Below are positions 50,466 to 58,988 of a stretch of DNA of 64,000 nt, one piece after another. A program made the translations under genes and the position numbers. The number at the start of each line of letters is the position of its first letter. Within the stretch, counting starts at the first letter, position 1. The DNA comes from Ruania alkalisoli (GTDB taxonomy: Bacteria; Actinomycetota; Actinomycetes; Actinomycetales; Beutenbergiaceae). The notes below the pieces were generated by a model. That model saw only the letters and a list, made by a program, of their open reading frames with translations. It was not told the origin of the DNA and ran no database searches. The stretch lies in NCBI RefSeq assembly GCF_014960965.1, contig NZ_CP063169.1, forward strand, positions 3,567,581 to 3,631,580, read 5' to 3'.

Positions 50466-51497
50466 ATGCCCAGGCGGAACGGCGGCCCGAGGCGCCCGAG
50501 CGTCACCGATGTGGCGAAGGAAGCAGGCGTCTCGGTCGGCACGGTCTCCAACGTGCTCAACCGGCCCGACTCCGTCTCTCCCGCCACCCGGGCCAGGGTG
50601 GAGGAGGCCATCGAGGAGCTCCGCTTCGTCCGGAACGCCTCCGCCCGCCAGCTTCGCAGCGGCGAGATCACCACCGTCGGTGCCGTGGTGCTCGATATCG
50701 CGAACCCGTTCTTCACCGAGATGGCGCGCGGGATCGAGGACAGACTCGCCCAGGACGACCACACGCTCATGCTGTGCAGTTCCGACGAGGATCCCGAGCG
50801 TGAGGCCAGATTCCTGCGCCTGTTCGAGGAGCGCGGGGTGCGGGGCGTCATCGCCACCCCCTCCCACGGCAGCCTGAACGGGCTCCTGGCGCTGCGTGAA
50901 CGCGGCACGGACGTGGTGCTGCTCGACCATACGTCCCCGGTTCCGGACATCGGATCCGTGGCCGTCGATGACGTCGGCGGAGCGTCGCTGGCGATGAACC
51001 ACCTGCTCGATCTGGGGCACACGACGTTCGTGTTCCTCAACGGCCCGCTCACCCTCCGCCAGTGTGTGGACCGGCGTGACGGCGTCATCGCCACCCTGAC
51101 CTCCCGCGGGTTCGACCCGGCCGAGGCCCTGGTCGAGGTGAACCTCGACGCCCTCAACGCCGACGCCGCCGACGCCGCCGTCCACCGGTGGCTGGCCGAG
51201 ACGACCGAACGCCCGACGGCCATGTTCTGCGCGAACGACTTCACCGCCCTGGGCGCCTTGCGAGCCCTCCGCGACTGCGGCGTCTCCATCCCGGGGGACA
51301 TGGCCGTCGTCGGCTATGACGACGTCATCTTCGCCTCGATGCTCACCACGCCGTTGACCTCGGTCCGCCAGCCGATGCACACCCTCGGCTGGACCGCCGC
51401 CGACATGCTGCTGCGCGAGAGCGAGCCCGGGCGCTCACGGCAGGTGGAGTTCGAACCGGAGCTGGTCGTGCGCGCCTCCAGCGGCTCGGCTATCTGA
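50466..51497 (+). CDS. LacI-family regulator, candidate regulator of rhamnose genes
   Basis: 343 residues from ATG 50466, behind GAGGAG. HTH SVTDVAKEAGVSVGTVSNVL at about residues 14-33, hinge, then sugar-binding domain (TTVGAVVLDIANPFFTEMAR; VVGYDDVIFASMLTTPLTSV; a full-length member). The operator copy before its own gene, with close matches before rhaI, the importer and lldD, makes it the best candidate for the repressor of the rhamnose pathway (inferred). The effector is probably L-rhamnose or a phosphorylated intermediate. Confidence 0.85.
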   Translation: MPRRNGGPRRPSVTDVAKEAGVSVGTVSNVLNRPDSVSPATRARVEEAIEELRFVRNASARQLRSGEITTVGAVVLDIANPFFTEMARGIEDRLAQDDHTLMLCSSDEDPEREARFLRLFEERGVRGVIATPSHGSLNGLLALRERGTDVVLLDHTSPVPDIGSVAVDDVGGASLAMNHLLDLGHTTFVFLNGPLTLRQCVDRRDGVIATLTSRGFDPAEALVEVNLDALNADAADAAVHRWLAETTERPTAMFCANDFTALGALRALRDCGVSIPGDMAVVGYDDVIFASMLTTPLTSVRQPMHTLGWTAADMLLRESEPGRSRQVEFEPELVVRASSGSAI

Positions 51498-51503
51498 TCC
51501 GGC

Positions 51504-52469
51504 TCACGCGACCGGCGGGCCCGCCAATCGGTCGAGCAGTACCGGTCCGACCTGCAGGTCGGTCTCGAGCACAACCTGGCACCGTGCCCCCGGTACGTCC
51601 ACCGGGCCGCGCCGCTGCCCACGCATATCGGCGATCGTCTGGCCCCGGCCCGGCCCGTCGCTGTGGTCAACCACCACCGGAACCCGGGGCGCGCGCGTGG
51701 GCTGTACCGTTCCCACCAGCAGCGCGGCGGCGAGCGGGTCGTGCAGGGCGCAGGCGCGGTAACCGTAGACCTGCAGGTAGCGGTCGAGGTAGGCCTCCAG
51801 CGATTCACCGACCGCACGTGAGATCGCCTCCGGCGCCTCCAGCAGCCGACGACGGCCGAGCTCGTCGAGCGTGTGCTCCATGGTGACGTCGAGCGGCACG
51901 AGCATGACGTCCCAGTCGGCACTCAGCACCGCCGCAGCCGCCTCGGGGTCGTTGGCAATGTTCGCCTCCGCCACGGCGCTCACGTTCCCCGGGGCCAGGA
52001 CTGCACCGCCCATCACGACGACGTCCCGCACCAGTGCCGGCAGCTCCGGCTCACGTTCGATCGCCTGGGCGAGGTTGGTCAGCGGGCCGATGGCCAGGAT
52101 CCGCAGTTCGCCGGGGTACTGGCGGGCCAGGTCGATGAGGAGGTCGACGGCGTCCCGCGGGTCCGGCCGGGCCGTCGCCGGCTCGAGGCTCACACCACCG
52201 AGACCGTTCTGGCCGTGGACGTCCGGTGATCCACCGGCAAAGGTCCCGCGCAACGGGTCGGTGGATCCGACAGCCACCGGGATCTCCTCGCGGCCCGCCA
52301 GGGCCAGCAGGGCCTGCGTGTTCTCGGCGGCCACGGCAGCCGAGACATTCCCGCTGACCGTGCCGATCCCGGCCACGTGCACTTCCGGGGAGGCGAGGAG
52401 GTAGGCGAGAGCGAGCGCGTCGTCGATTCCGGTGTCACAGTCGAGGTAGAGCGGGGTAGCACCAGTCAT
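51504..52469 (-). CDS. Ribonucleoside hydrolase (inosine/uridine-preferring type)
   Basis: 321 residues from ATG 52469; the longer frame lacks codon bias. Calcium-binding motif LDCDTGIDDALAL at the N-terminus, NVSAVAEANIANDPEAA in the middle (Asn, Glu, Asn, Asp), and CALHDPLAAAL in the C-terminal part. It hydrolyses the N-glycosidic bond of nucleosides, releasing ribose for catabolism. Convergent with the 50.5 kb lacI gene and divergent from the 52.6 kb lacI gene, which may control it. Confidence 0.9.
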   Translation of the reverse strand: MTGATPLYLDCDTGIDDALALAYLLASPEVHVAGIGTVSGNVSAAVAAENTQALLALAGREEIPVAVGSTDPLRGTFAGGSPDVHGQNGLGGVSLEPATARPDPRDAVDLLIDLARQYPGELRILAIGPLTNLAQAIEREPELPALVRDVVVMGGAVLAPGNVSAVAEANIANDPEAAAAVLSADWDVMLVPLDVTMEHTLDELGRRRLLEAPEAISRAVGESLEAYLDRYLQVYGYRACALHDPLAAALLVGTVQPTRAPRVPVVVDHSDGPGRGQTIADMRGQRRGPVDVPGARCQVVLETDLQVGPVLLDRLAGPPVA

Positions 52470-52568
52470 GAGCCCAGTCTGCCAGTCGTGTGCGCGAAGA
52501 AGTTCCGCCCGTCCTGTCGGCAGGAATCGACAGCCTCCGTACGATGTGGCGGACGACAAGGAGGAGAC

Positions 52569-53588
52569 ATGGCGCGGATCGTGGATGTGGCCCGTGAGGC
52601 CGGCGTGTCCACGGCCACCGTCTCACGGGTGCTCAACGGCAAGGACGTCAACCCGGAACTGGCGACGAAGGTGCGTTCCGCCGTCGAGGCACTCGGGTAC
52701 ATCCCGGACCGCACGGCTCGGTCGCTGCGACGAGGAGCGAGTGACGTGGTGGCCCTGGTGCTCCCGGACATCGAGAACCCGTTCTTCACGGCCGTGGCCC
52801 GCGGGGTGGAGGACGTGCTGCACGGCGCGGGCTACTCGGTGGTGCTGTGCAACACCGACGATGATCCCGGCAAGGAGGGCCGGTACCTCGGAGTGGCCGA
52901 GCACGAGAACATGGCAGGGGTACTCATTGCTCCGGCGAGCGGGCAACCCCAGCTGGACGCCCTCCTGGACCGTGGCCGGGCGGTGGTGGTGCTGGACCGG
53001 CAGGTCGAACGCCCGGTGGATCAGGTGGCATTCGACAACCTGGCTCTGGGTGAGGGCTGCGCCCGCGAACTACTCGCGAGCGGGTTCCGCCGGGTCGCAT
53101 GCATCACCGGGCCCGTCGGCACCCGGACGGCGATCGAACGGGCCTCCGGGTGGTCACGCGCACTCGAGGCAGCCGGTCTAGACGCACCGGAGGAACTGCT
53201 GGTCCACGCCAACTTCCGTGTGGACGGCGGATATGAGGCATTGGCTCATCTGCTCGACCTGCCCGAGCCTCCCGATGCCGTGCTGGCAACGAACAACCTG
53301 GTGGGGGTCGGGGTGCTGCGCGCGCTGGCGGACGGGCATGTGGCTCTCGCCACCCACGGTCGGGGGGACTCTGCTGGCGCACCCGTTCCCGGCGGCGCGA
53401 TCGGCGTGGGGATCATCGGCGACCTGCCGTTCGCCACGTCCCGCACCACAGATGTGCACCTGGTGCCGCTGAATCCACGCGCCCTGGGGACGACGGCGGC
53501 GCAACTGTTGCTGGACCGCCTCACCGATCCAGGTGCGCCGGTGCGTTCGATCGTGCAGACCATCACTCCTGCGGGCGCCCGGCACTAG
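52569..53588 (+). CDS. LacI-family regulator, second in cluster
   Basis: 339 residues from ATG 52569 behind AAGGAGG. HTH ARIVDVAREAGVSTATVSRV from residue 2, then VVALVLPDIENPFFTAVARG. Effector domain with GFRRVACITGPVGTRTAI and DAVLATNNLVGVGVLRAL. It differs clearly from the regulator at 50.5 kb. Divergently transcribed from the nucleoside hydrolase, 99 nt apart, which suggests it regulates that gene (ribose or nucleoside sensing), but it could also act on the isomerase gene downstream. Confidence 0.85.
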   Translation: MARIVDVAREAGVSTATVSRVLNGKDVNPELATKVRSAVEALGYIPDRTARSLRRGASDVVALVLPDIENPFFTAVARGVEDVLHGAGYSVVLCNTDDDPGKEGRYLGVAEHENMAGVLIAPASGQPQLDALLDRGRAVVVLDRQVERPVDQVAFDNLALGEGCARELLASGFRRVACITGPVGTRTAIERASGWSRALEAAGLDAPEELLVHANFRVDGGYEALAHLLDLPEPPDAVLATNNLVGVGVLRALADGHVALATHGRGDSAGAPVPGGAIGVGIIGDLPFATSRTTDVHLVPLNPRALGTTAAQLLLDRLTDPGAPVRSIVQTITPAGARH

Positions 53589-53730
53589 GCACTGGGCACT
53601 GGGCGCACCCCTGGCTCACCCAGCCCCCGGCCTGACCAAGTCGACACGTATGCGTCGGGCTACGCATGATCGTGCAGCGTTCGACGCATGCCGGTCACTT
53701 AGGTCGCACACGACCTCGACACCTGGCGAT

Positions 53731-53742
53731 GTAATCGATTAC
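53731..53742. promoter_or_regulatory. Palindromic operator candidate before the isomerase gene
   Basis: GTAATCGATTAC, a perfect 12-nt palindrome, lies about 17 nt before the start codon. The central ATCGAT resembles LacI-family sites but differs from the AACGATTC group. The rest of 53589-53758 shows nothing clear. Confidence 0.5.
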
Positions 53743-53758
53743 CTGGCACCATGGGTCC

Positions 53759-55408
53759 ATGACCGCATCGCCCTACACCCTTCCCGCCCTCATCGAACCC
53801 GCAGCCGCACCGGAGAAGACCGCCTACCTGGTGGCCTCGGGTGACCTGCGCGAGTCGGCCAACAGCGCCGGCTGGCCCACCCAGGTCGAGCTCGAGCACA
53901 TCATCACCGACGCCCTGGCCGTGCACGGGTGGCAGGTGATCCGCGCCAATGACGTGGACCCCGCCACCGGGCACGGCTTCATCTCCAGCCAGCGGATGGG
54001 CCTGGAGGTGTTCGCCACGATCCCCCCGGACGCCCCGCTCATCGTGGCCGAAGCGGTCTGGCAATACAGCCACCACATCCTCGCGGGGTTGCGCACCCAC
54101 CGCGGACCGATTCTCACTGCCGCGAACTTCGCCGGTGAATGGCCGGGCCTGGTGGGGCTGCTCGGGATCAACGCCGGCATGACCAAGATGGGCAGGGCCT
54201 ACTCCACCGTGTGGACCGTGGACGGTACCGACCAGTGGTTCCACGATGCGATCTCCTCCTGGGTCCAGACCGGCACGATCACCCACGACGCCTCGCACGT
54301 GCACCCGCTTCCCACGCTGCCTGACAGCGCCGAGACCGAGCTGGGCACGGCGCTCGCCGCACAGTTGCAGCGCGAGAAGGCGATCATCGGCGTCTTCGAC
54401 GAAGGCTGCATGGGCATGTACAACGCCATCTTCGACGACGAACTCTTGAACGGGCTCGGCATCTACAAGGAGCGACTCTCCCAGTCCGCACTCTGGGCAG
54501 AGATGCAGCGGGTCAGCGATGACGAGGCGGACGAGGTGCAGGCCTGGCTCGAGGAGGCCGGGATGACCTTCCGGCTCGGCACCGACGACGCCACCGAGCT
54601 CACGATGGAGCAGTTGCGCTGGCAGCACAAGATGTACATCGCGGCACTGCGGATCGCCGATGACTTCGGACTGGACGCCGTGGGTATCCAGTACCAGCAG
54701 GGTCTGAAGGACCTCTCCCCCGCCTCCGACCTTCCCGAGGGCCTGCTGAACAACGTCTCCCGCCCGCCGGTGCGCTCCCGCGACGGTGAGCGCGTGCTCT
54801 GGGAGGGCAAAGCGCTACCGCACTTCAACGAGGCGGACGAGGGCGTAGCCGTCGACGCACTGGTGACGAACCGGATCTGGACCGCGATGGGCCTGGACCC
54901 GGCCACCACGTTGCACGACGTGCGCTGGGGGGAGGAGTACGACGGCCAGTTCGTCTGGGTCTTCGAGATCTCCGGGTCAGTGCCGCCGTCGCACTTCGAG
55001 AACGGCTACGCCGACGCCGAGGGCTGGCGGCAGGGGCCGGTGTTCTTCCCGGCGGGCGGCTCCACGATCAACGGGATCTCCAAGCCGGGCGAGATCGTCT
55101 GGTCGCGGGTCTACATCGCCGAGGGCAAGCTCCAGGTGGACATGGGCCGGGCCTCGGTGGTCGCGCTGCCCGAGGAGGAGACCCGACGCCGCAAGGAGGC
55201 CACCAACCCGGAGTGGCCGATCATGCACGCGGTGCTGCACGGCGTCAGCCGGGACCAGTTCATGGCGCGGCACAAGGCCAACCACCTGAACGTCGTCTAC
55301 GCACCCGACGCCGAGACAGCCGACCGTGGGCTGCTCGCCAAAGCCGCGCTCTTCGACGCCCTGGGCGTGCCGGTGCACCTGTGCGGGGACACCTCACTCA
55401 CCCGCTGA
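53759..55408 (+). CDS. L-fucose/L-arabinose isomerase superfamily protein
   Basis: 549 residues from ATG 53759, with no clear Shine-Dalgarno (possible leaderless start). The N-terminus (EHIITDALAVHGWQVIRAND, then VAEAVWQYSHHILAGL) and the central FDEGCMGMYNAIFDDELLNG and DFGLDAVGIQYQQGLKDL fit the FucI/AraA fold. The last part has MHAVLHGVSRDQFMARHKAN, where a metal His is expected. It should isomerise a deoxy-aldose or pentose. The place between lacI and lldD fits L-fucose, which also yields lactaldehyde, but the substrate is inferred. Confidence 0.75.
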   Translation: MTASPYTLPALIEPAAAPEKTAYLVASGDLRESANSAGWPTQVELEHIITDALAVHGWQVIRANDVDPATGHGFISSQRMGLEVFATIPPDAPLIVAEAVWQYSHHILAGLRTHRGPILTAANFAGEWPGLVGLLGINAGMTKMGRAYSTVWTVDGTDQWFHDAISSWVQTGTITHDASHVHPLPTLPDSAETELGTALAAQLQREKAIIGVFDEGCMGMYNAIFDDELLNGLGIYKERLSQSALWAEMQRVSDDEADEVQAWLEEAGMTFRLGTDDATELTMEQLRWQHKMYIAALRIADDFGLDAVGIQYQQGLKDLSPASDLPEGLLNNVSRPPVRSRDGERVLWEGKALPHFNEADEGVAVDALVTNRIWTAMGLDPATTLHDVRWGEEYDGQFVWVFEISGSVPPSHFENGYADAEGWRQGPVFFPAGGSTINGISKPGEIVWSRVYIAEGKLQVDMGRASVVALPEEETRRRKEATNPEWPIMHAVLHGVSRDQFMARHKANHLNVVYAPDAETADRGLLAKAALFDALGVPVHLCGDTSLTR

Positions 55409-55419
55409 CGGCGGACGAA

Positions 55420-56676
55420 TCAGCGGGTGCGGGCGGGAACCCCCTGCTCCACCGGCAGCAGCCGGCGCAGCTGCGTCACGTGCGCGGGCTCCAGCTCGGC
55501 CACGGAAGAGACACCGAGGAGTTTCATCGTGCGCTCGACCTCGGAGCCGAGGATCTCGATCATCCGGTCCACACCCTCGCGGCCCCCAGCCATCAGGCCG
55601 TAGAGGTAGGCGCGGCCGACCAGGGTGAAGTCGGCACCGAGAGCGAGCGATGCGACGATATCGGCGCCGCTCATGATGCCGGTGTCGAGGATGATCTCGA
55701 GCTGGTCGCCGAGCTCGGCGGCCACCTCCGGCAGCAGGTGGAACGGGATCGGGGCGCGGTCGAGCTGGCGGCCACCGTGGTTGGAGAGCACGATGCCGTC
55801 GACGCCGAGGTCGGCCACGCGGCGCGCGTCATCGAGGGTCTGGATGCCCTTGACCACGACCTTGCCGGGCCACTGCTTGCTGATCCAGGCGAGGTCGTCG
55901 AAGTCCACCGTCGGGTCGAACATCGTGTCCAACAGCTCCGCCACGGTGCCGGACCAGCGGTCCAGGGAGGCGAAGGCCAGCGGTTCGGTGGTGAGGAAGT
56001 CGATCCACCATGCGGGCCGCGGGATCGCGTTGATCACGGTCTTCAGGCTGAGCGAGGGAGGGATCGTCATCCCGTTGCGCTTGTCGCGCAGGCGGGCGCC
56101 GGCCACCGGCACGTCGACCGTGACCAGCAGGGTGTCGAAGCCCGCTGCGGCGGCACGGTTCACCAGCGCCATCGAGCGGTCCCGGTCCTTCCACATGTAC
56201 AGCTGGAACCAGTTGCGCCCCGAGGGGTTGGCGGCGGCGACGTCCTCGATGGAGGAGGTGCCCATGGTCGAGAGGGAGAAGGGGATGCCGGCTGCGGCGG
56301 CGGCACCGGCACCGGCAATCTCGCCCTCGGTCTGCATCATGCGGGTGAACCCCGTGGGCGCGATCCCGAACGGCAGCTCGCAGTGCCCACCGAGGATGTC
56401 CACGCCGGTATCCACGCGGGAGACGTCGCGCAGGATCGCGGGGTGGAACTCGATGTCCTCGAACGCCTGGCGGGCACGGGCCAGTGAGAGTTCCTGCTCG
56501 GCGGCACCCTCGGTGTAGTCGAATGCGGCCTTGGGTGTGCGCCGCTGCGCGATGTGGCGCAGATCGGCCACAGTCAGGGCCGCATCGAGGCGGCGCTTGC
56601 GCCCATCGAGCTCGGGACGCTTGAACTGCAGAAGAGGCGCGAGATCGCGCACCTTGGGTACTCGACGCTGAACCAT
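55420..56676 (-). CDS. lldD: L-lactate dehydrogenase, FMN-dependent (alpha-hydroxyacid oxidase family)
   Basis: 418 residues. FMN TIM barrel: [70 protein letters not shown] and the active-site His in [16 protein letters not shown], followed by [20 protein letters not shown]. It oxidises L-lactate to pyruvate, linked to the respiratory chain. Since the rhamnose aldolase/dehydrogenase makes L-lactate, this gene closes the pathway, and it carries the same operator (56732-56743) about 55 nt upstream. Confidence 0.9.
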   Translation of the reverse strand: MVQRRVPKVRDLAPLLQFKRPELDGRKRRLDAALTVADLRHIAQRRTPKAAFDYTEGAAEQELSLARARQAFEDIEFHPAILRDVSRVDTGVDILGGHCELPFGIAPTGFTRMMQTEGEIAGAGAAAAAGIPFSLSTMGTSSIEDVAAANPSGRNWFQLYMWKDRDRSMALVNRAAAAGFDTLLVTVDVPVAGARLRDKRNGMTIPPSLSLKTVINAIPRPAWWIDFLTTEPLAFASLDRWSGTVAELLDTMFDPTVDFDDLAWISKQWPGKVVVKGIQTLDDARRVADLGVDGIVLSNHGGRQLDRAPIPFHLLPEVAAELGDQLEIILDTGIMSGADIVASLALGADFTLVGRAYLYGLMAGGREGVDRMIEILGSEVERTMKLLGVSSVAELEPAHVTQLRRLLPVEQGVPARTR

Positions 56677-56731
56677 GCCTCAATACTCCCGTACTCCGGA
56701 CGTGGCGAGCGCCGCCGCCCATGAAGTGGAA

Positions 56732-56743
56732 TGGAACGATTCA
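56732..56743. promoter_or_regulatory. LacI-type operator, rhamnose regulon candidate (lldD)
   Basis: TGGAACGATTCA matches the rhaI operator except at position 3. It is 56 nt before the lldD start and about 125 nt before the divergent kinase gene. Confidence 0.6.
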
Positions 56744-56856
56744 GTGGAGTCTTCCGAGGCAGCCCGAGCGTGTCAAGCCAGGTCGGATCCCCGACGACGC
56801 CGGTTGCGTTGAGATGTCCGTCACCCCCGCGCTCCAGCTCACGGTGGCGTACGGGC

Positions 56857-56862
56857 GATAAT
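56857..56862 (+). promoter_or_regulatory. -10 box of leaderless promoter for the kinase gene
   Basis: GATAAT ends exactly 6 nt before GTG 56869, the same geometry as the CATGAT boxes of the beta-propeller array. Confidence 0.55.
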
Positions 56863-56868
56863 CGCCTG

Positions 56869-57507
56869 GTGCCGCCCGCAGACTCCGCTCTCTTCCCCGT
56901 TCCCGACGGCGCCCGCCGGTACCCACGCCAGGTGGTCCTGCTCACGGGGCCGTCCGGGTCGGGCAAGAGCTCGTTGAGCCGGCGCCTGGGCCTGCCGGTG
57001 GTGGCGCTCGACGACTTCTATCACGACATCGAGACCCCCGGCTTGCCGCAACGGTTCGGGAGCGTGGACTGGGACGCGCCGCAGAGCTGGAACGCCGCCG
57101 CGGCGACGGCTGCACTGGTAGCCCTCTGCCGCGACGGTGAGGCGCAGGTGCCGATCTACGACATCCCCACCTCCCGCCGGACCGGAACCACCACGGTGGT
57201 GGCCGACGACGCACCGATCGTGCTCGCCGAGGGGATCTTCGCCAGTGAGCTGGTGGCGAGCCTGCGGTCCGAAGGGGTGCTCGCCGATGCGATCTGCCTC
57301 GTCCGGCCCCGGTTGCAGACCTTCTGGTTCCGGTTGCTGCGCGATCTGGCCGAGTCCCGCAAGCCTCCGGTGACGCTGATCCGCCGCGGTCTGGCGCACT
57401 ACCGGGCCGAACCGGCGAAGGTACGAGCCTGGACGGCGCAGGGGTGCCGGGCCGCGAGCGTCGCCGCCGCCGAGGCTGATCTGCGCACCCTCCTCACCCC
57501 CTCCTGA
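56869..57507 (+). CDS. Uridine kinase-like P-loop protein
   Basis: 212 residues from GTG 56869, supported by the leaderless -10 box; the longer frame lacks codon bias. Walker A GPSGSGKSS at about residues 25-33, LDDFYHDIE (the typical kinase Asp-Asp) and a lid-like VRPRLQTFWFRLLRDLAESR. It belongs to the uridine kinase/phosphoribulokinase-like group, phosphorylating a nucleoside or sugar. Proximity to the nucleoside hydrolase (5 kb away) is suggestive only. The IS110 insertion lies just after its stop. Confidence 0.75.
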   Translation: MPPADSALFPVPDGARRYPRQVVLLTGPSGSGKSSLSRRLGLPVVALDDFYHDIETPGLPQRFGSVDWDAPQSWNAAAATAALVALCRDGEAQVPIYDIPTSRRTGTTTVVADDAPIVLAEGIFASELVASLRSEGVLADAICLVRPRLQTFWFRLLRDLAESRKPPVTLIRRGLAHYRAEPAKVRAWTAQGCRAASVAAAEADLRTLLTPS

Positions 57508-58830
57508 AATCCAACGACGCTCCTATGTTCTGTCAAGGGGTGTTTGTGGGGTTGTGGTGTTCGAGTTGTCGGTAGATGTCGCGGGCTATGTAGCGTTTGA
57601 GGCAGCGGGTGATTTCGCGGTGGGTGCGGCCTTGGGTGGTGCGGCGTTGGGCGTAGGCGCGGGTGTGTGGGTCGTGGCGTAGTCGGGTCAGGACGATGAC
57701 GTGGAGTGCTCGGTTGAGTTGGCGGTCGCCGTGGCGGTTGAGGCGGTGTCGGTTGGTGGTTCTGCCGCTGGTGGCTGGGATGGGGGCGACGCCGGCGAGC
57801 ATGGCGAATGCGGCTTCGGAGTGGATGCGTCCGGGGTGGGACCAGGCGCACAGGATTCGTGCGGCCACGATGGGGCCGATGCCGGGCTGATCGAGCAGGT
57901 CGGCGCGCATGCTGGTCACGATGTGGTGGATCTGTTTCTTGTACTGGGCCGCTTGTGTGGTCAGGTCTTGGGCGCGGCGGGCCAGGTCGCGCAGGATGGT
58001 GATCGTGGTGGTGGTCTCGATGTCTTGACCGGGCCGGGTGCGTAGCCGGGCGGCGGTGGTGATCATCGCGGGCAGTTTCTTGCCGGCGAACTTCGCTCGC
58101 AGGGGTTCGGGGGCGGTGATGATGAGGTGGAACACTTGCCGTGCGGCGCGGCCTGCTTCGGTCACGAGGGAGTCTCGGGTGCTCAGCAGGATCGCGAGGG
58201 CGTGCCGGTTCCCGCCTGAGCGTGGGGTGGCTAGGTGCTCGCGGGTTAACGCTTCCCGTGCGGCGCGGACTGCGTCGATCGGGTCGGACTTGGCTCCACG
58301 GCGGCGCTTGGCCCGTTGCGGGCGGTCGATCTCGATGACCAGCTCACCACGAGCCTGTAGATGTCGGGTCAGACCCGCCCCGTGGGAGCGGGTGCCCTCG
58401 ATCGCCCACGCCCGTCCACCAGTGGCGGCGCACGGATCGGTCTCGATATCAGCCTCATCCTCACCGCGTAGGTGGGTATCGACGAACTCGACCAGCTCGG
58501 CATACCCCGCCGGGGTGGCCGCGACCTGTACCTGGCCGAGCACCCCACCGGTGCCAGCATCGATGATCGCCGCGGTATGGGTATCGACATGGGTGTCGAC
58601 CCCGATGACAACCTCGACGAGATCACTCAGACTAGTCATGACGTTTCCTCCACTTCGGAACGGGACGGGACGTTGTTGCTTTCCGGTCCGGTAGGAGAAT
58701 CGGCAGGACTGTAGATGGGACACGACGGGCGCTACTACGCCCGCCGGTCAAGCTCCTGATCAGGCCAGTCGCTCCGACCGGGCCGGAGGCGGCGACCCGG
58801 AGCGGACAAGTCGTGCGAAAGGCACACACG
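57508..58830. mobile_element. IS110-family insertion sequence, ends unresolved
   Basis: One transposase gene with a strong GAGGAAA site and a leader of about 200 nt. IS110 elements lack clear terminal inverted repeats, so I cannot fix the ends; the left end must lie after the kinase stop at 57507. The leader contains CGGGCG/CGCCCG near 58729. Codon usage in the transposase is less G/C-biased at third positions than in neighbours. Confidence 0.5.
57533..58639 (-). CDS. IS110 family transposase
   Basis: 368 residues from ATG 58639, behind GAGGAAA. The N-terminal DEDD domain starts VVIGVDTHVDTHTAA; KSDPIDAVRAAREAL follows at about residue 115. The C-terminal transposase-20 domain has LDQPGIGPIVAARILCAWSH and AFAMLAGVAPIPATSGRTTN. 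The frame appears intact, so the element may be active. Confidence 0.92.
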   Translation of the reverse strand: MTSLSDLVEVVIGVDTHVDTHTAAIIDAGTGGVLGQVQVAATPAGYAELVEFVDTHLRGEDEADIETDPCAATGGRAWAIEGTRSHGAGLTRHLQARGELVIEIDRPQRAKRRRGAKSDPIDAVRAAREALTREHLATPRSGGNRHALAILLSTRDSLVTEAGRAARQVFHLIITAPEPLRAKFAGKKLPAMITTAARLRTRPGQDIETTTTITILRDLARRAQDLTTQAAQYKKQIHHIVTSMRADLLDQPGIGPIVAARILCAWSHPGRIHSEAAFAMLAGVAPIPATSGRTTNRHRLNRHGDRQLNRALHVIVLTRLRHDPHTRAYAQRRTTQGRTHREITRCLKRYIARDIYRQLEHHNPTNTP

Positions 58831-58907
58831 GCCAGTCGATTAGCGAGTCACACTCCAAGCCACCACCCACAGCCCATCACCACCAGGCTGCGAACACCAC
58901 ACTCACA

Positions 58908-58952
58908 GTCGATTTGGCGGCTGAGTCGGGTCGACTCAGCCGCCAAATCGAC
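58908..58952. repeat. Intergenic palindromic repeat (copy C)
   Basis: Perfect 21-nt arms (GTCGATTTGGCGGC ... GCCGCCAAATCGAC) with loop GGT, between the IS element and the GH1 gene, about 36 nt after the GH1 stop. It could end the GH1 transcript. Apart from the IS leader, the 349-nt stretch 58640-58988 shows nothing else. Confidence 0.85.
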
Positions 58953-58988
58953 GTTGGATTTCACGAGGGTGATCCGGCAAGGACTTGC

